From contig CM065379.1 in assembly GCA_033060915.1 (NCBI GenBank), forward strand, positions 26,032,318 through 26,096,317: a stretch of DNA of 64,000 nucleotides, given 5' to 3'. The notes under the pieces were generated by a model. It saw only the letters and a program-made list of their open reading frames with translations, had not been told where the DNA came from and made no database searches. A program made the translations under genes and the position numbers. The stretch comes from Euryodendron excelsum (lineage: Eukaryota > Streptophyta > Magnoliopsida > Ericales > Pentaphylacaceae). How positions within the stretch are numbered: the first letter of the stretch is position 1; every line of letters starts with the position of its first letter. Shown piece by piece: positions 25,685 to 37,872 of this stretch.

Positions 25685-27249
25685 CCACTTAGGAAAGTTT
25701 TAAGGTCGGCAAGCAACGTATCTTCAGAAGATTTGCGCGCCTATACTAGTGACTAGCATGCAATTTTTAGCCTGGCTTCACTAGGAGTGACTACGGAAGG
25801 TTTGGGGATGATTTGAAGGGGCCGGGAATGTCCCGGAAAGCCAGAAAGGGACAAGAACCCTAAGAGCAGTGTCTCAAAGGTAGTAGACTTGAAAAATGAT
25901 GTCAAGATTTGTTAGAAGGGTTGACCAGGCCATTAGGGGCAAAATAGTCAACTGGGCCGGAAAGCTACCGAGACAGACTCAGAATGTCCTGGAAGAAGAC
26001 TCGAGGTTTGGAAACATTACTTAGAATGTCTCAAGAGGCTACCGGTTTGATACCCAGAGCCGGTATGGTCGGAAAAGGCAATCGGCCCACTAGGGGCAAA
26101 ACAATCATTTTGTACCAGGTTAGCCAAAACTGACTCGAAATGACTCGAAAAGATAATGAAAGGTCAGGAATACTATAAAAAGCATTCTTGGGACGTTACC
26201 GGATTGATACCCAGAGCCTGTGTGGTTTCCGAGGCGCTTAGATGCCCAAGGGCAAAATGGTTATTTTGACCGCAAAGTCTCATAATTGGCCCAAAACTAA
26301 CTAGAAGGCACCTAATCATGCCGGATTGCCTTTAAGATAATCTTGGAAAGGTGGACCTACCATTCTGAGGACTTAGTTACTTTCTCGAGAAATGTGCTGA
26401 AAATGGCCCTAAGGGCAGTTTGGTCATTTTTTACCTAAGTGGGCTAGCAGGCACTGGTGTTGACCTGGATTTTGAGTGTTTTCGCCACTCTGACAGCGGT
26501 CCCGTGATACAGGGGTTTGTTGGCAATTCCTTATATTGACCTGTTTCCGAGTGTTTCTACCACTCTGACGGTTACGACGTTTACAAGTACTTCCACTACT
26601 CTGACGGTTCGCGATCATTCCCGAGACTGCCTGATCTCGGGAAGCTGCTAGATGGACTTAACGCCTGAGAAATCAACTTTCTCAGAAGGCGTGCTGAAAC
26701 GAACATTTCTACATTAGCGAGCTAGCAGGCACTAAAGGTGGACCGTTTTACCATCTCGGGGACTTGGGGTCTCGTCCCGGTCGACGGGTTTGAAGGGACT
26801 TAACATTTCGAAGAACTTTCTTTGGAAAACGTATCGGATTGGATGGACTTAGCACCTTGAGGAATCAACTTTCTCAAGGGACCGATTGGAATTGGAATTA
26901 GAATTGGAAAGGGGACTTACCATCTTCGAAAAGACGTGCCTAATTGGATGGTCTTACCACCTCGGGGAATCAAATTTCTCGAAAGGTGTGCCGAATTTAA
27001 TTGGAATTAGAATTGGAATTGAAAAGGGGATTTACCGTCTTCCCTATTAGAATTGGACCGATCAATGCCCCCAAGGACATTTTGATCATTTTGCCTCTTA
27101 TTTGGGCCCGGCGGGCCCACGAAGTGATGGATTTACTAGATTAGGATTGGAAAATTAAGTTGACTCAAAATATGTCCATATTGACTTGAATACGAGTCTA
27201 GATAGACTGGAGACTGCCGAGCGGGCCAAAATGGGGTGTTTACACTAAT

Positions 27250-27415
27250 ATAAGAAGTTGGAATTATACCGTTCTCTATAATCAAGACAGACCTAATAAA
27301 ATTTTGTACCACAGCCCTATTAACAGTTTGTCCAGTTCCATCTAAGACTATGAAAAATAATCTTATATTCCATGAGAACCAATGATCTAATCTTCAGTGT
27401 GTAAATCGTACTCTA
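27250..27415. repeat. Tandem-repeat element X, right part
   Basis: It continues unit 3 after the Tat solo LTR (AGAAGTTGGAATTATACCG, compare 18550 and 18078). It ends where copia A begins at 27416; the last five bases before copia A are CTCTA. Confidence 0.65.
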
Positions 27416-28898
27416 TGCTGGCCCAAAAGGCAACCCAAGAGGTGGGTGAATTGGGTTTTTCAAAAATTAAAGTAATTAAGGTTAATTAAAATTGATCTGA
27501 TCAATGAAACAGTAATTCAAGATATATGCAATGTAATGTAAGCAATAAAGAAATGAGAACAGAGCACAAGAAAGCACACCAAGAATTACCAAGGTTCAAC
27601 CATAACTTATGGTCTACATCCTCACCCCAATATCCCCTTGAAGTCTCTTCCACTATACAATCTCCAATTACAAAGTAGATGCTGATTTTCAAAGTGCTCA
27701 GCTCACTTTTACACAAGAACTTCTTTCCAAATTCTTTGAGCTGCCAAATGGTTTTGTCCAAGATCCACTTTAACTTACAAGTGTTTTTCTTTTACAAGAG
27801 AACACTCTAACTCTCACTTACAAGTATATGAAAGATATACAAATGAAATATAAACTCTCTATGAAGAGTAGATGGGAGTTGAATAGCTCACTAAATGCCA
27901 ACTTGAAGACAAAGAGAATTTTTAGAATTTTTAGCTCAATCAAACAATGAATGTTGTATTTCTTATCAATAAATGCATTTGGAGGCTTGTATGTAAAGCC
28001 CTGAGCTGATTTCATCCGTTGGAGGTAATTGGAGGCTCATTAAATGCGCGCCCAGTTCAATATAACGTTTAAAAATATATCGGCACATCAAGTCTGCATT
28101 TTTCAAATTTTGTATCGGCACATCAAGTCTGCATTTTTCAAATTTTGTCCACTGTCTCCACGTGTCAACACTTCAAGATCATGTATCGACTCATCACCCA
28201 AAAATCCTCATTCATGTCTTCCTTGTCTAGTTTAGCTTCAAATAATCTGGAGGTGTTCAAGGGATCTTCTTTTTGGGGTATGATGTTTTTCAAACAAGAT
28301 TTGTTCATCTAGAATAGCATCTATTCAACTTTTGGATTAAAATTTTCTTTTAATGATCATATTTTCTTTATTGCCGAGCTGTCAAACTTCTTTTTATTAA
28401 TGCCAAGCTTCTCTTCTTCATTGCCGAGCTTTTTTTCAGGATAATTTTATTGAGTATTTAGAAGCTTGATAAAGTCTACTTTTGAGCACTCTCAATACAC
28501 ATCAACTTTATTGAATCTTCACAGCCCTGATGAAGTTTTCTTTTCAATTCTTTAAAGTGACTTCGCAATCATGATGAATTCTCTTTTTAAACACCTTCAA
28601 TCTCTTCGAATTCAAGTCAACTTCATTGAGTTTTTACACACTTAATGAAATCTTCTTTTGAGTACATTCAATCTCTTTGAATGTAAATCATTTGTTTGAA
28701 GTTTGAATGGGTGCAATTGCTTTGTTTTGGTGCATGGCTCAAACTTGAAATTATTATGCATCCATTTTGATATGTATTAGACTTTAAGTCAAGCTTTAAG
28801 TCTAAATTATAATCCTTATTAATCTACACAATAATTAAATGTATTAGTAAACTAACACAAGATTTAGTTATCATCAAAATCAAGGTATAGAGTCAACA
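27416..28898 (-). repeat. 3' LTR of copia A
   Basis: It runs from TGCTGGCCCAAAAGGCAACC to GGTATAGAGTCAACA on the plus strand, the reverse complement of the copia B LTR ends. It is 1483 bp. A perfect 35-bp direct duplication lies at 28079-28113 and 28114-28148, in the place where copia B has its GTCGACAC palindromes. Confidence 0.9.
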
Positions 28899-28915
28899 AT
28901 CTCCCTATTTTTTAT
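28899..28915 (-). other. Polypurine tract of copia A
   Basis: On the minus strand AAAAAATAGGGAGAT directly precedes the 3' LTR, the position of the plus-strand primer in reverse transcription. Confidence 0.6.
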
Positions 28916-29639
28916 GATGACAAAACCTTTGCAAAAACAATCGATATAAGATAAAATGAAATAGATAGAATTAAATTTCTTACTAGAGCAAGCTCCCCCT
29001 TTGTTTTGCAACTGATGCTTCCAAGAAAAAAATATATCTTTTCTTTTGTTTGATTAGTAAAAATAGATCTCAATTTTTAAAAAAAGTTTTTATCAGTCAA
29101 TTCCAAAACAAATTGAGGGAAATAATTCATTTATCATGTTACTCCCCCTAAGAACATGCTTTATAAGGTTTCATATACTATATCATGCAACTTTCATTAT
29201 TTCAATTATTCAACAATAATCAACATTCATCATTCATATCATTAATCAACAATCATTCATCGTGTCCATTCTTTTCTTGTTGTTGTCATTCATTCATTTA
29301 CTATTCTTCTCCCCCCTTTTGTCAATTCATCAAAAAGAGAAAAATTTATAACAAATACAGGTACAATAGCAACAAATATTATAACAAGATAATTTGTATA
29401 AACAGGGCATGAAACAAAGCATTCAATCAACAAAGTATCAAGCTTTCATAATAACATTGTTATATTTCATTCAAAAAGGTATTACATTTGAGTAGACTAC
29501 AAAAAGTTACAAAAGATTATATAAATTCAATAAAAGACTAGACTTCAAAATATATAGATTAAGCCATAAAAGGTCTATATCCATAACCAGATTATGCAAA
29601 ACAGGACAAACATATGTGTAACAGAACCATAAGGTGATG
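28916..29639 (-). other. Copia A untranslated region between extra ORF and 3' LTR
   Basis: No coding content. Pieces match 48840-49440 of copia B in reverse complement (for example the CAAAACAAATTGAGG and AAGCATG areas). Confidence 0.6.
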
Positions 29640-31300
29640 ACTGTGATGCAAAGAGAGTGTGTGGAATTTTGGAAGAAGGTTAAGGAGAGGCTGAGGGAGA
29701 GAGGGATAGTTCAACTGGATTAGATGCAATGCTAAAAGGACCAGGTCTGTATCTCGGCCTCAGACTATATCTCAGTCTTCCCAATGATTTAGAGATTGGT
29801 ATAAGTGATGTGGCTTTCTTAGCTTTACCAGCTCACTTTCTTCTGCCATCAGATATGCTATCCTCAGACTCATCTTCTGTTTCTTCTTCTGTGTCCATCT
29901 TTTCTGAACCTTCTTCTTATTCCTCTTCTTTTTGGTTTTTTGCTAAAGTAATATTTTCAGTTTCTAGTTCTTTTTCTGCTTGCTCTTTTTCTTTACTAAC
30001 TTCTTCTTCTTCCTCAACATTAATCCTTTGAGCTTTCTTCAACTGATTCATATATTTCTTAAGACTTTTTAACTATTTCAACCCATTGTTAAGTTTCTAG
30101 TTCATGTTGTGAATCATATCCATTAGATTTCCCATGAATTCTTCAACATGAGTGGGCTCTAGAGATTGTGCTAAGGGTTTCTAAGGTCCAAAGACAAATG
30201 CTTTGCCATGAGGAGTGCTACTAGGTGCAACTTTCATAGGTTTGGGAACCCATTGTGCCTAGTGTATACTTGTTGTATTTATCACTATAGGGGTCAGGTT
30301 TTCTGTAGTTCTCATCTGTCAGGTCCACTTGAAAGTATTTAAAAATCATGGTGAGTAACATACCATAGGGTAGGTTTTTGGTGGATGTGGTGGAGGTGTG
30401 GTCCATGTTTGTGAGGATGTAGTAGGGAATATCAATTTTGGTATTTGTTAGGAAAGCCCATAGGAAGAACAAATCTTTTTCACTCGCATGCTCAAAACTT
30501 TCAACTTTAGGTAGAAAGATTTTATAGACAAAATGGTGTACCAACCTTAGTTCTATTGATAGGTCATTGGCTACAGGTTAGATGGTTTCAGGCATGTCTT
30601 GACCATAAACGACCTGTAATTGCTCTTTTATAGTTATATTCTCAAAATACACTTCTCCACCATATCCAATTCCCATAGTTTCAAAAAGATTGTACTCATT
30701 TAGGGTGATCTTCACTCACTTCACATAACTTGTCAATTACGCACTTCCAACTTTCTTCAATAGATTGGAGTAGAATTGCATAACCAATTCAAGGTATACA
30801 TCTCTCAAATCAAAGTGTAGGATTTCCATCCCAGGCTAGTGAGGGTGTGAGGAAATTTAAAGTTCTCATTCTCAAAATACTGAAAGTTAATCCATTGTCC
30901 AACTAGAATTTTACAGAGAGAGAAAGTGTTTAAAAACCTTTCTTGAGCTATTGCGTCTCTGAAGTGTACGACTTCCTAATTAGTATGGTTTGATGAAATT
31001 CCTTCAACTGATTATTGAGTTGGTGTTCCAATATTTTTTCGTTTCTGACTTCTTGTAGAAGACTTCTTAGGGTTTTGTTGCCTCTGATCCATTTTGGAAG
31101 CCATTTTGATAGTCTAAAGCTTTGAGACAGATAAAGAGATTTGGGGATAGACGGTTAGGATTTGAGTGAGAAATTGGGAAGGGATTGATTAGGGTTTCTG
31201 AAGTGATTGGAAGAGAGATTTGTAATGATTCGTTGGTGACGGTTTGGTCTGTAAACAGAGGGAGCAAAATAGATATAGAGGAAGGTAAAGTTCAAATGTG
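29640..31300 (-). pseudogene. Decayed extra ORF of copia A (plant-transposon-domain type)
   Basis: The minus strand carries the same ORF as copia B 38402-39682. The clearest piece is 30544-30221 (MVHHFVYKIFLPKVESFEHA), matching the copia B segment LVHHFTCNIFTPKIGKYEY. Nearer the LTR, an acidic Glu-rich tail is encoded; its antisense appears as a Ser-rich frame at 29729-30031. Many stops and shifts are present, and the lesions differ from those in copia B, so the two copies decayed independently. Confidence 0.65.
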
Positions 31301-31339
31301 CATAAAAATGGACTTCTTTAAAATATATAGGCCCGACTT

Positions 31340-31446
31340 ATGTGTCGACACATGAACTTGATATGTTGACACATGTGTGTCAACAAATCATTTTGAGTCT
31401 ACTGTCGTGATGTGTCGATACATGAAAAATGGTGTGTCGACACATG
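31340..31446. repeat. GTCGACAC palindrome cluster, copia A
   Basis: About five copies of ATGTGTCGACACAT and close variants, between pol and the extra ORF. The cluster mirrors 38083-38190 of copia B. Confidence 0.85.
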
Positions 31447-31636
31447 CAACTATACTGGGTCATATTGAGTGTAAATGAATTCAGGAGATGGCTTTTCAAT
31501 TGAAAAAAAGAATATGTTCTATTATGAACATGCAATGAATTCTAAGAACTAGAAATGCAACATTCACAATCAATCAACACATTTGTTCATAACTAAAATA
31601 CAAATAATATGAAAATTACACAATTTTAATTAAAGA

Positions 31637-31919
31637 TCAAGGCATAGGATCAATTATTCCCAATTTTTGCCTTATTATACAAAACCTACCTTCGCATAAG
31701 GGTTTTGTAAAAATATCAGCCAATTGTATGTTTGTGCTTATAAAATTAAGTTTAATATTCCCTTTTTGTGCATAATCTCATACGAAATGATATCTAATTT
31801 CAATGTGTTTTATGCGAGAGTGTTGAATGGGGTTCTTAATCAAGTTTATAGCACTATTATTATCACATCTAATAGGAACATGATTAAATAAGATACCATA
31901 CTCTTCTAATTGTTGTTTA
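31637..31919 (-). pseudogene. Copia A pol, RNase H C-terminal end
   Basis: The reverse complement matches copia B 37590-37872, including the end of pol. It breaks off at 31919, where copia B inserted. The 5-bp duplication is GTTTA here and ATTTA at 50985-50989. The reading frame contains stops. Confidence 0.85.
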
Positions 31920-33086
31920 TGTTGACTCCATGCCTTGATTTTGATGATAACTAAACCTTGTGTTAGTTTACTAATACACTTAATTAATGTGCAGACTAAT
32001 AAGGATTATAATTTAGACTTTAAGTCAAACTTTAAGTCTAATTCATATCAAAATGGATGCACAACATTTACAAGTTCAACCAATGCACCAAAAGTCAAGC
32101 CTTGCACCAAAACAAAGCAATTGCACCCATTCAAACTCCAAACAGATGATTTGCATTCGAAAAAATTGAAAGTGCTCAAAGGAAGACTATATTGAGTGTG
32201 AAAAGACTAAATAAAGATGACTTGAATTTGAAGAGATTGAAGGTGTTCAAAAAGAGAATTCATCATGTCTGCAAAAATCTCTATAAAGAATTCAAAAGAT
32301 TACTCTATCAGAGCTGTGAAGATTCACTAAAGTTGAGGGGTATTAATAGTGCTCAAAAGTAGACTTCATCAAGCTTCTAAAGACTCAATGAAGTGTCGAC
32401 ACCTGAGAACTAACGGCTATATTTTTAAACGTTATATTGAAGTGGGCGCACATTTAATGAAGCTCCAACAACTTTCAACGGATGAAATCAATTCAGGGCT
32501 TTATATTAAGCCTCCAAATGCATTTATGGATAAGAGATACAACATTCACTGATTGATTGAGCTGAACAATTTGAAAATTCTCTTTGTCTTCACGTTGGCA
32601 GTTAGTGAGCTATTCAATTCCCATCTATTCTTCTTAGAGAGTTTGTATTTTATTTGTATAACTTTCATACACTTGTAAGTGAGAGTTGAAGTGTTCTCTT
32701 GTAAAAAAAAAAAAAATACTTGTAAGTTGAAGTGGATCTTGGACAAAACCACTTGGTAGCTGGAAGAACTTGCGAAGAAGTTCTTGTATAAAAGTGAGAT
32801 GAGCACTTTGGAAATCAATATCTACTTTGTAATTGGAGATTGCATAGTAGAGGAAGACTTCAAGGGGATCTTGGGGTGAGGACGTAGACCATAAATTGTG
32901 GTTGAATCTCGATAATTCTTGGTGTGCTTTCTTGTGCTCTGTTTTCATTTCATCATTGTCTATATTGCATTGCATACATCTTGAACTACTGTTCCATTGA
33001 TTAGATTAGTTTTAATTAATTTTAATTGCTTTCATTTTTTTTAAAACCCAATTCACCCCCCTCTTGGGTTGCCTTTTAGGCCAATA
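31920..33086 (+). repeat. 5' LTR of copia B
   Basis: It runs from TGTTGACTCCATGCC to GGCCAATA (a decayed CA end). It is 1167 bp against 1526 bp for the 3' LTR. Most of the difference is a 409-bp deletion at AATGAAGT/GTCGACACC near 32392, matching 49922-50330 of the 3' LTR, with the 4-base microhomology AAGT. Confidence 0.95.
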
Positions 33087-33088
33087 AT

Positions 33089-33100
33089 TGGCATCAGTTC
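33089..33100 (+). other. Primer binding site, initiator tRNA-Met type (decayed)
   Basis: TGGCATCAGTTC directly follows the 5' LTR. The intact site in this lineage is TGGTATCAGAGC. Confidence 0.7.
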
Positions 33101-33141
33101 TTGAATTCCTATTTTAGGCTTAATATCCTAGAAATAGATCC

Positions 33142-34699
33142 ATGGCAACCAACTTTGGAAGCTCTCTTGGTGAGGGTCAATCTACCAATAGACCACCTAT
33201 ATTTAATGGCTCCAATTACAATTATTAGAAGAATAGAATGAGAATATACATACAATCTGGTGACTATGAATTATGGAGAATTATCTTAAATGGTCCCAAA
33301 ATTCCTACAATGAAAATGGAGAGGGTTGATGTTCCTAAGCCTGAATCTAAATGGGATAAAGATGATTTAAAACTTTTGCAATCAAATGCTAAAGCCATTG
33401 AAGATTTTGTATTATGCTCTTGATCCTAATGAATTCAATCACATTTCTACTTATGAATCAGCTAAGGAAATATGGGATAGATTAGAGATAACACATAAAG
33501 GTACTAATCAGGTTAATAAATCTCAAATCAACATCTTAGTCCACAATTATGAATGTTTTAAAATGAAACCAGATGAGTCTATTACCGAAATGTTTACAAG
33601 GTTCACCGATATTATCAATGGTTTGAAATCTCTTAGAAGTGTATATCCTAACAGTGAGCAGGTAAAAACAATCTTGAGGTCATTGTTAAAGACTTGGAAA
33701 GCTAAGGTCACACAATTTAAGAAGCAATGGACCTCAACACATTGCTTCTTGAAGAACTCTTGTGCTCCTTCATGACATATGAGCTCACTCAAAAGCAACA
33801 TGCCCAAGAGGATGAAGAAAAGAAGAAAAGGTCAGTTGCATTCAAGTCCACCAACCAAGATGATGAATCAGTAAGTGATGAGGATGATGATGAAATTGCC
33901 CTCATCACATGAAAATTTAGAAGGTTTATGAAGAGGAAATGGAAAGCTAAAAAGAAGCATGAAGCCAAAGGAGATTCTAGCAAAGAATCAACCATTATAT
34001 GCTATGAATGTAAGAAACCCGACCATATAAACGATGAATGTCCCCTGTTAAAAAGAAAGGAAAGAAAAACTAAGGGAAGAGGGCACTAGCAGCTATGATA
34101 TGGAGTGACGATGAAGAATCTGACTCCGAAAAAGAAGCCAAACCTCAAGAGGTGGCTAATCTTTGTCTTATGGCTCATGAGAAAGACAATGAGGTATCAA
34201 ACTCAAACTCATCTCAATTTACTTCCAACGAATTACAAGATGCATTCGATTATTTACTTTTTGAATTCAGAAAAATGGGAATAAAAAATGGATTTCTCAA
34301 AAAGATAGTTTCTACTCTTACCAAAGAAAATGAAGACTCGCAAAAAGAAAATGAAGTATTAAAAATTAAAGTTAGTGTTTTGAAAGAAAAGATTGAGAAA
34401 AACTCTTTTCTAAAGGATTCTTCAAAGAAAAAACAAATTTTGAATGATAAAGTTAAACATTTGGAAACAACACTTTTTAGATGAGTAAATGGAAAAGAAA
34501 AATTGAATGCTATCTTAGGAAAACAAAAGTGCTCACTAGACTTGGTTTTGATCCTTTTAAAGGAAGAAAATTTTCAAAAGGCAGATTTGTTTCTCCCATT
34601 GGAAAACCACGAATTTCATGTTTTTATTGTCATAAAATAGGACACATTGCTAGTAGATGCTATGCTTTGCAAAAATCTATTACTCCCAACAAAGCATAG
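33142..34699 (+). pseudogene. Copia B gag
   Basis: The structural protein of the particle. The start ATG at 33142 opens MATNFGSSLGEGQS. A stop follows at about codon 26, and shifts occur near 33417 and 33730. Domains in order: N-terminal copia gag, UBN2-type capsid region (AKEIWDRLEITHKGTNQVNK, 33460-33520), an acidic patch (DEDDDE), a first CCHC knuckle (CYECKKPDHINDEC, near 34000), a Lys/Glu coiled coil (34095-34484) and a second CCHC knuckle (CFYCHKIGHIASRC, near 34618). Two knuckles separated by a coiled coil fit SIRE-lineage gag. It is not translatable as it stands. Confidence 0.9.
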
Positions 34700-34741
34700 G
34701 TCCCTAGAAGGCCATTGAGGACTAACCCCCAAGGACCCAAG

Positions 34742-37700
34742 ATGGTTTGGATACCTAAAGTCAAATGAACTCTTTTATAGGTGTATCTTCAAGCTAAATC
34801 CAAGAAAGACCATTAGTACTTAGATAGTGGATGCTTAAGACATATGACGGGAAATGAAGTACAATTCATATCTGTCTCACCAAAAGATGGAGGACTTGTC
34901 ACATTTGGAGATAACAGCAAAGGGAAGATCATCGGTATAGGTAGTGTTGGTAAGAATGCTTCCACTTCCATTGAAAATGTCTTGCTTGTTAAAGGACTCA
35001 AACACAATCTTTTGAGCATTAGTCAACTGTGTGACAAATGATGCAAGGTTCTATTTGAATCATTTAAATGTGATGTGATTGATATCAATAGTAACAAGAC
35101 TATTCTCATTGGACATAGACAAGGCAACATATACATTTTTTATCTAAATGATTTATCTTCATGCAAAGTTAAATGCCTTGCTGCTATGAATAGTGATGAA
35201 AGTTGGTTGTGGAATAGAAGACTCAGTCAAATTAACATGAGCATACTTTCAAAAGTTTCTAAAAATGATTTGGTCAAAGAACTTCCAAGAGTAAAATTTG
35301 ACAAGGATAGAGTTTGTGATGCTTGTCAATTGGGCAAACAAACTCACATTTCTTTTAAATCTTTGAACATGTTGACCACTACAACTATTGCATATGGACT
35401 TATTTAGACCAACTAGGACTTTAAGTATTGGAGGGAAACAATATGCACTTGTTATTGTTGATGACTATTTTAGATATACATAGACATTCTTCTTAGCTCA
35501 CAAGGATGAGAAAATTGTTTTCTTCACAACATTTGGTAAAAAGGTTCAAAAGGAAAAAGGTTTTTCAATCACTTCTACAAGAACTGATCATGGAGGGAAA
35601 TTCAATTGCAAACCTTTGAAATATTTTGTGATAAAAATGGTTTCGATCACAATTTTTTAGTCCCTAGAACACCTCAACAAAATGGAGTGGTTGAGAAGAA
35701 ACATAGAGTTTTGGAAGAAATGGGTAGAACTATGTTTTGTGAAAATGGTTTACCAAAGTATTTTTAGGCTGAAGCTGTCAACACTGCTTGTTATGTTTAA
35801 ATCAAATTTTATTTAGAAATTTTTTGAATAAAACCCCTTATAAACGTTAGAAAGATAAGAAACCAAATGTCTTATACTTTAGAGCCTTTGAATGCAAGTG
35901 CTTTGTATTAAATAACAATAAGGACAACCTTGGCAAGTTTGATGCAAAATTTGACGAGGGTATATTTCTTGGATATTCAACACATAACAAAGCTTATAGA
36001 GTCTTTAATAAGAGGACTTTAGTAGTTGAAGAATCGGTCCATGTCACTTTTGATGAACATAACTCTCTTTCTAGAAATGTTATAAGTGATAATGTAGATA
36101 AGATAGAGCAAAATATAGAAAGATTGGATGTTCAACCAAGCTTAAATGAAGAACCACAAAAGGAGAAAGAAGTACAAGAAGCCTCAACAAGCCAACAAGA
36201 GATCAATGAAGGGTCTACCTAAGGAATGGAAGTTTGTGCATAACCATCTTACGAAACAAGTCCTAGGTGATCCTTCACAAGGGGTAAGAACTCGTTCCTC
36301 TCTTAGAAATATATGTAATCATCTTGCATTTCTATCACAAATAGAATCGAAGTGTTTTAATGATGCTGAAAATAATGAGTTTTGGATTAATGCTATGCAA
36401 GAGAAATTGAATCAATTTAAAAGAAATGAGGTGTGGCACCTTGTTTCTAGACCTAATGATCATCTAGTCATTGGAACTAAATGGGTGTTTAGAAATAAAT
36501 TGGATGAATCCAGAGTTGTAGTGAAGAACAAGGCAAGCCTTGTTGCTCAAGAGTTTAGCCAAGAGGAAGGCATTGATTTTGATGAAACATATGCTCCGAT
36601 AGCTAGATTAGAGGCCATTAGATTGTTACTTGCATTCTCATGTTTTAAAGATTTCAAACTATATCAAATGGATGTTAAAAGTGCTTTTCTAAATGGTTTT
36701 ATTACCGAGGAGGTATATATTGAGCAACCCCCCGGATTTGAAGATTCAAAATTTCTTAACCATGCTTTCAAATTAACAAAAGTCTTACATAGTTTGAAGC
36801 AAGCCCTAAGGGCTTGGTATGAAAGATTGAGCAAGTTTTTAATTGAAAAAGATTTTTCAAGAGGAAAAATAGATAGTACTCTTTCTATCAAGATAAAAAA
36901 ACAATGACATGCTTTTGGTACAAATATATATAGATGATATCATATTCGGTGCTACTAATGAATCGCTTTGCAAGGAATTTGCTAATTATATGTAGGGAGA
37001 ATTCGAAATGAGTATAATGGGCGAACTTAATCACTTCCTCGGTCTTCAAATCAAGCAATCAAAGGCAAGCATCTTTATCGACCAAACGAAGTACATCAAG
37101 GATTTGATCAAGAAGTTTAGCATGGAAGATGCAAAGCCCATAAGCATTCCAATGAGTACTACAACAAAATTGGATAGTGATGAGAAAGGTAAATCAGTAG
37201 ACAATAAACTTTATAGAAGCATGATAGGTTATTTATTATATCTAACTGCTAATAGACCAAATATAATGTTTAGTGTTTGTTTGTGTGCTTGATTCAATCA
37301 AATCCTAAATAATCTTATGTGATTGCTGTGAAAAGAATCTTTTGTTATCTCAAACACACACCTAACTTTGGTCTATAGTATCCAAAAGGTACATCTTTTA
37401 ATTTGACTGCTTATACTAACGCTAACTATGCGGGGAGCAGAGTTGATAGGAAGAGCACAAGTGGCTCTTGCCAACTCCTAGGTGACATGATTGTATCTTG
37501 GTATAGCAAGAAATAAAATTCGGTTGCTCTCTCCACAGCTGAGGCTGAATATGTGGCAGCTAGTAGTTGTTGTACTCAAGTGTTATGGATTAAACAATAG
37601 TTAGAAGATTATGGTATCTTATTTGATCATGTTCCTATAGATGTGATAATACTAGTGCTATAAACCTGACTAAAAATCCTATTCAACACTCTTGCACAAA

Positions 37701-37872
37701 ACACATTGAAATTAGATATCATTTCATACGAGATCATGTGCAAAAGGGTGATATTGAACTTGTTTTTGTAAGTACAAACATGCAATTAGCTGATATTTGT
37801 ACAAAACCATTGAGTGAAAATAGGTTTTGCATGATAAAAAGAGAATTGGGAATGAATGATCCTATGTCTTGA
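34742..37872 (+). pseudogene. Copia B pol (protease, integrase, reverse transcriptase, RNase H)
   Basis: The copia domain order is visible. Protease has YLDSGCLRHMTG near 34820. GAG-pre-integrase has WLWNRRLSQI and CDACQLGKQTH (35200-35350). The integrase core is badly shifted but keeps TPQQNGVVEKKHR (35670-35710). RVT_2 reverse transcriptase at 36400-36940 has GTKWVFRNK, QMDVKSAFLNG and the catalytic YIDD at 36927-36938, after a frameshift near 36905. RNase H has DRKSTSGSCQLLG and ALSTAEAEYVAAS (37440-37570). At least ten stops or shifts are present. Copia A matches the 3' end. Confidence 0.93.

Larger units (their letters stand above)
18858..27244 (-). repeat. Tat-lineage solo LTR (split by an insertion)
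   Basis: Ends read TATCGCGCTCAG and GGGGTGTTTACA on the plus strand, homologous to the Tat 3 LTR throughout. A perfect 5-bp duplication CTAAT flanks it (18853-18857 and 27245-27249), with no internal region, so it is a solo LTR. Without the nested Tekay-type solo LTR (19153-22689 plus one 5-bp duplicate) it measures 4845 bp. Its U3 has three units of the 157-bp repeat, where Tat 3 has five. Confidence 0.93.
27416..31919 (-). mobile_element. Copia A (SIRE-like), left segment
   Basis: A minus-strand Ty1/copia element of the same family as copia B. From the left it has a 3' LTR (27416-28898), a purine-rich tract, an untranslated stretch (28899-29640), a decayed extra ORF (29640-31300), a palindrome cluster (31340-31446) and the end of the RNase H region (31637-31919). 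Copia B then interrupts it. The pol remainder continues at 50985-51353 and is cut off by Tat 3 at 51354, so the 5' half is not in view. Confidence 0.9.

Noticed and set aside
29729..30031. A Ser-rich plus-strand frame
   Set aside because: It is the antisense of the Glu-rich tail of the copia A extra ORF.
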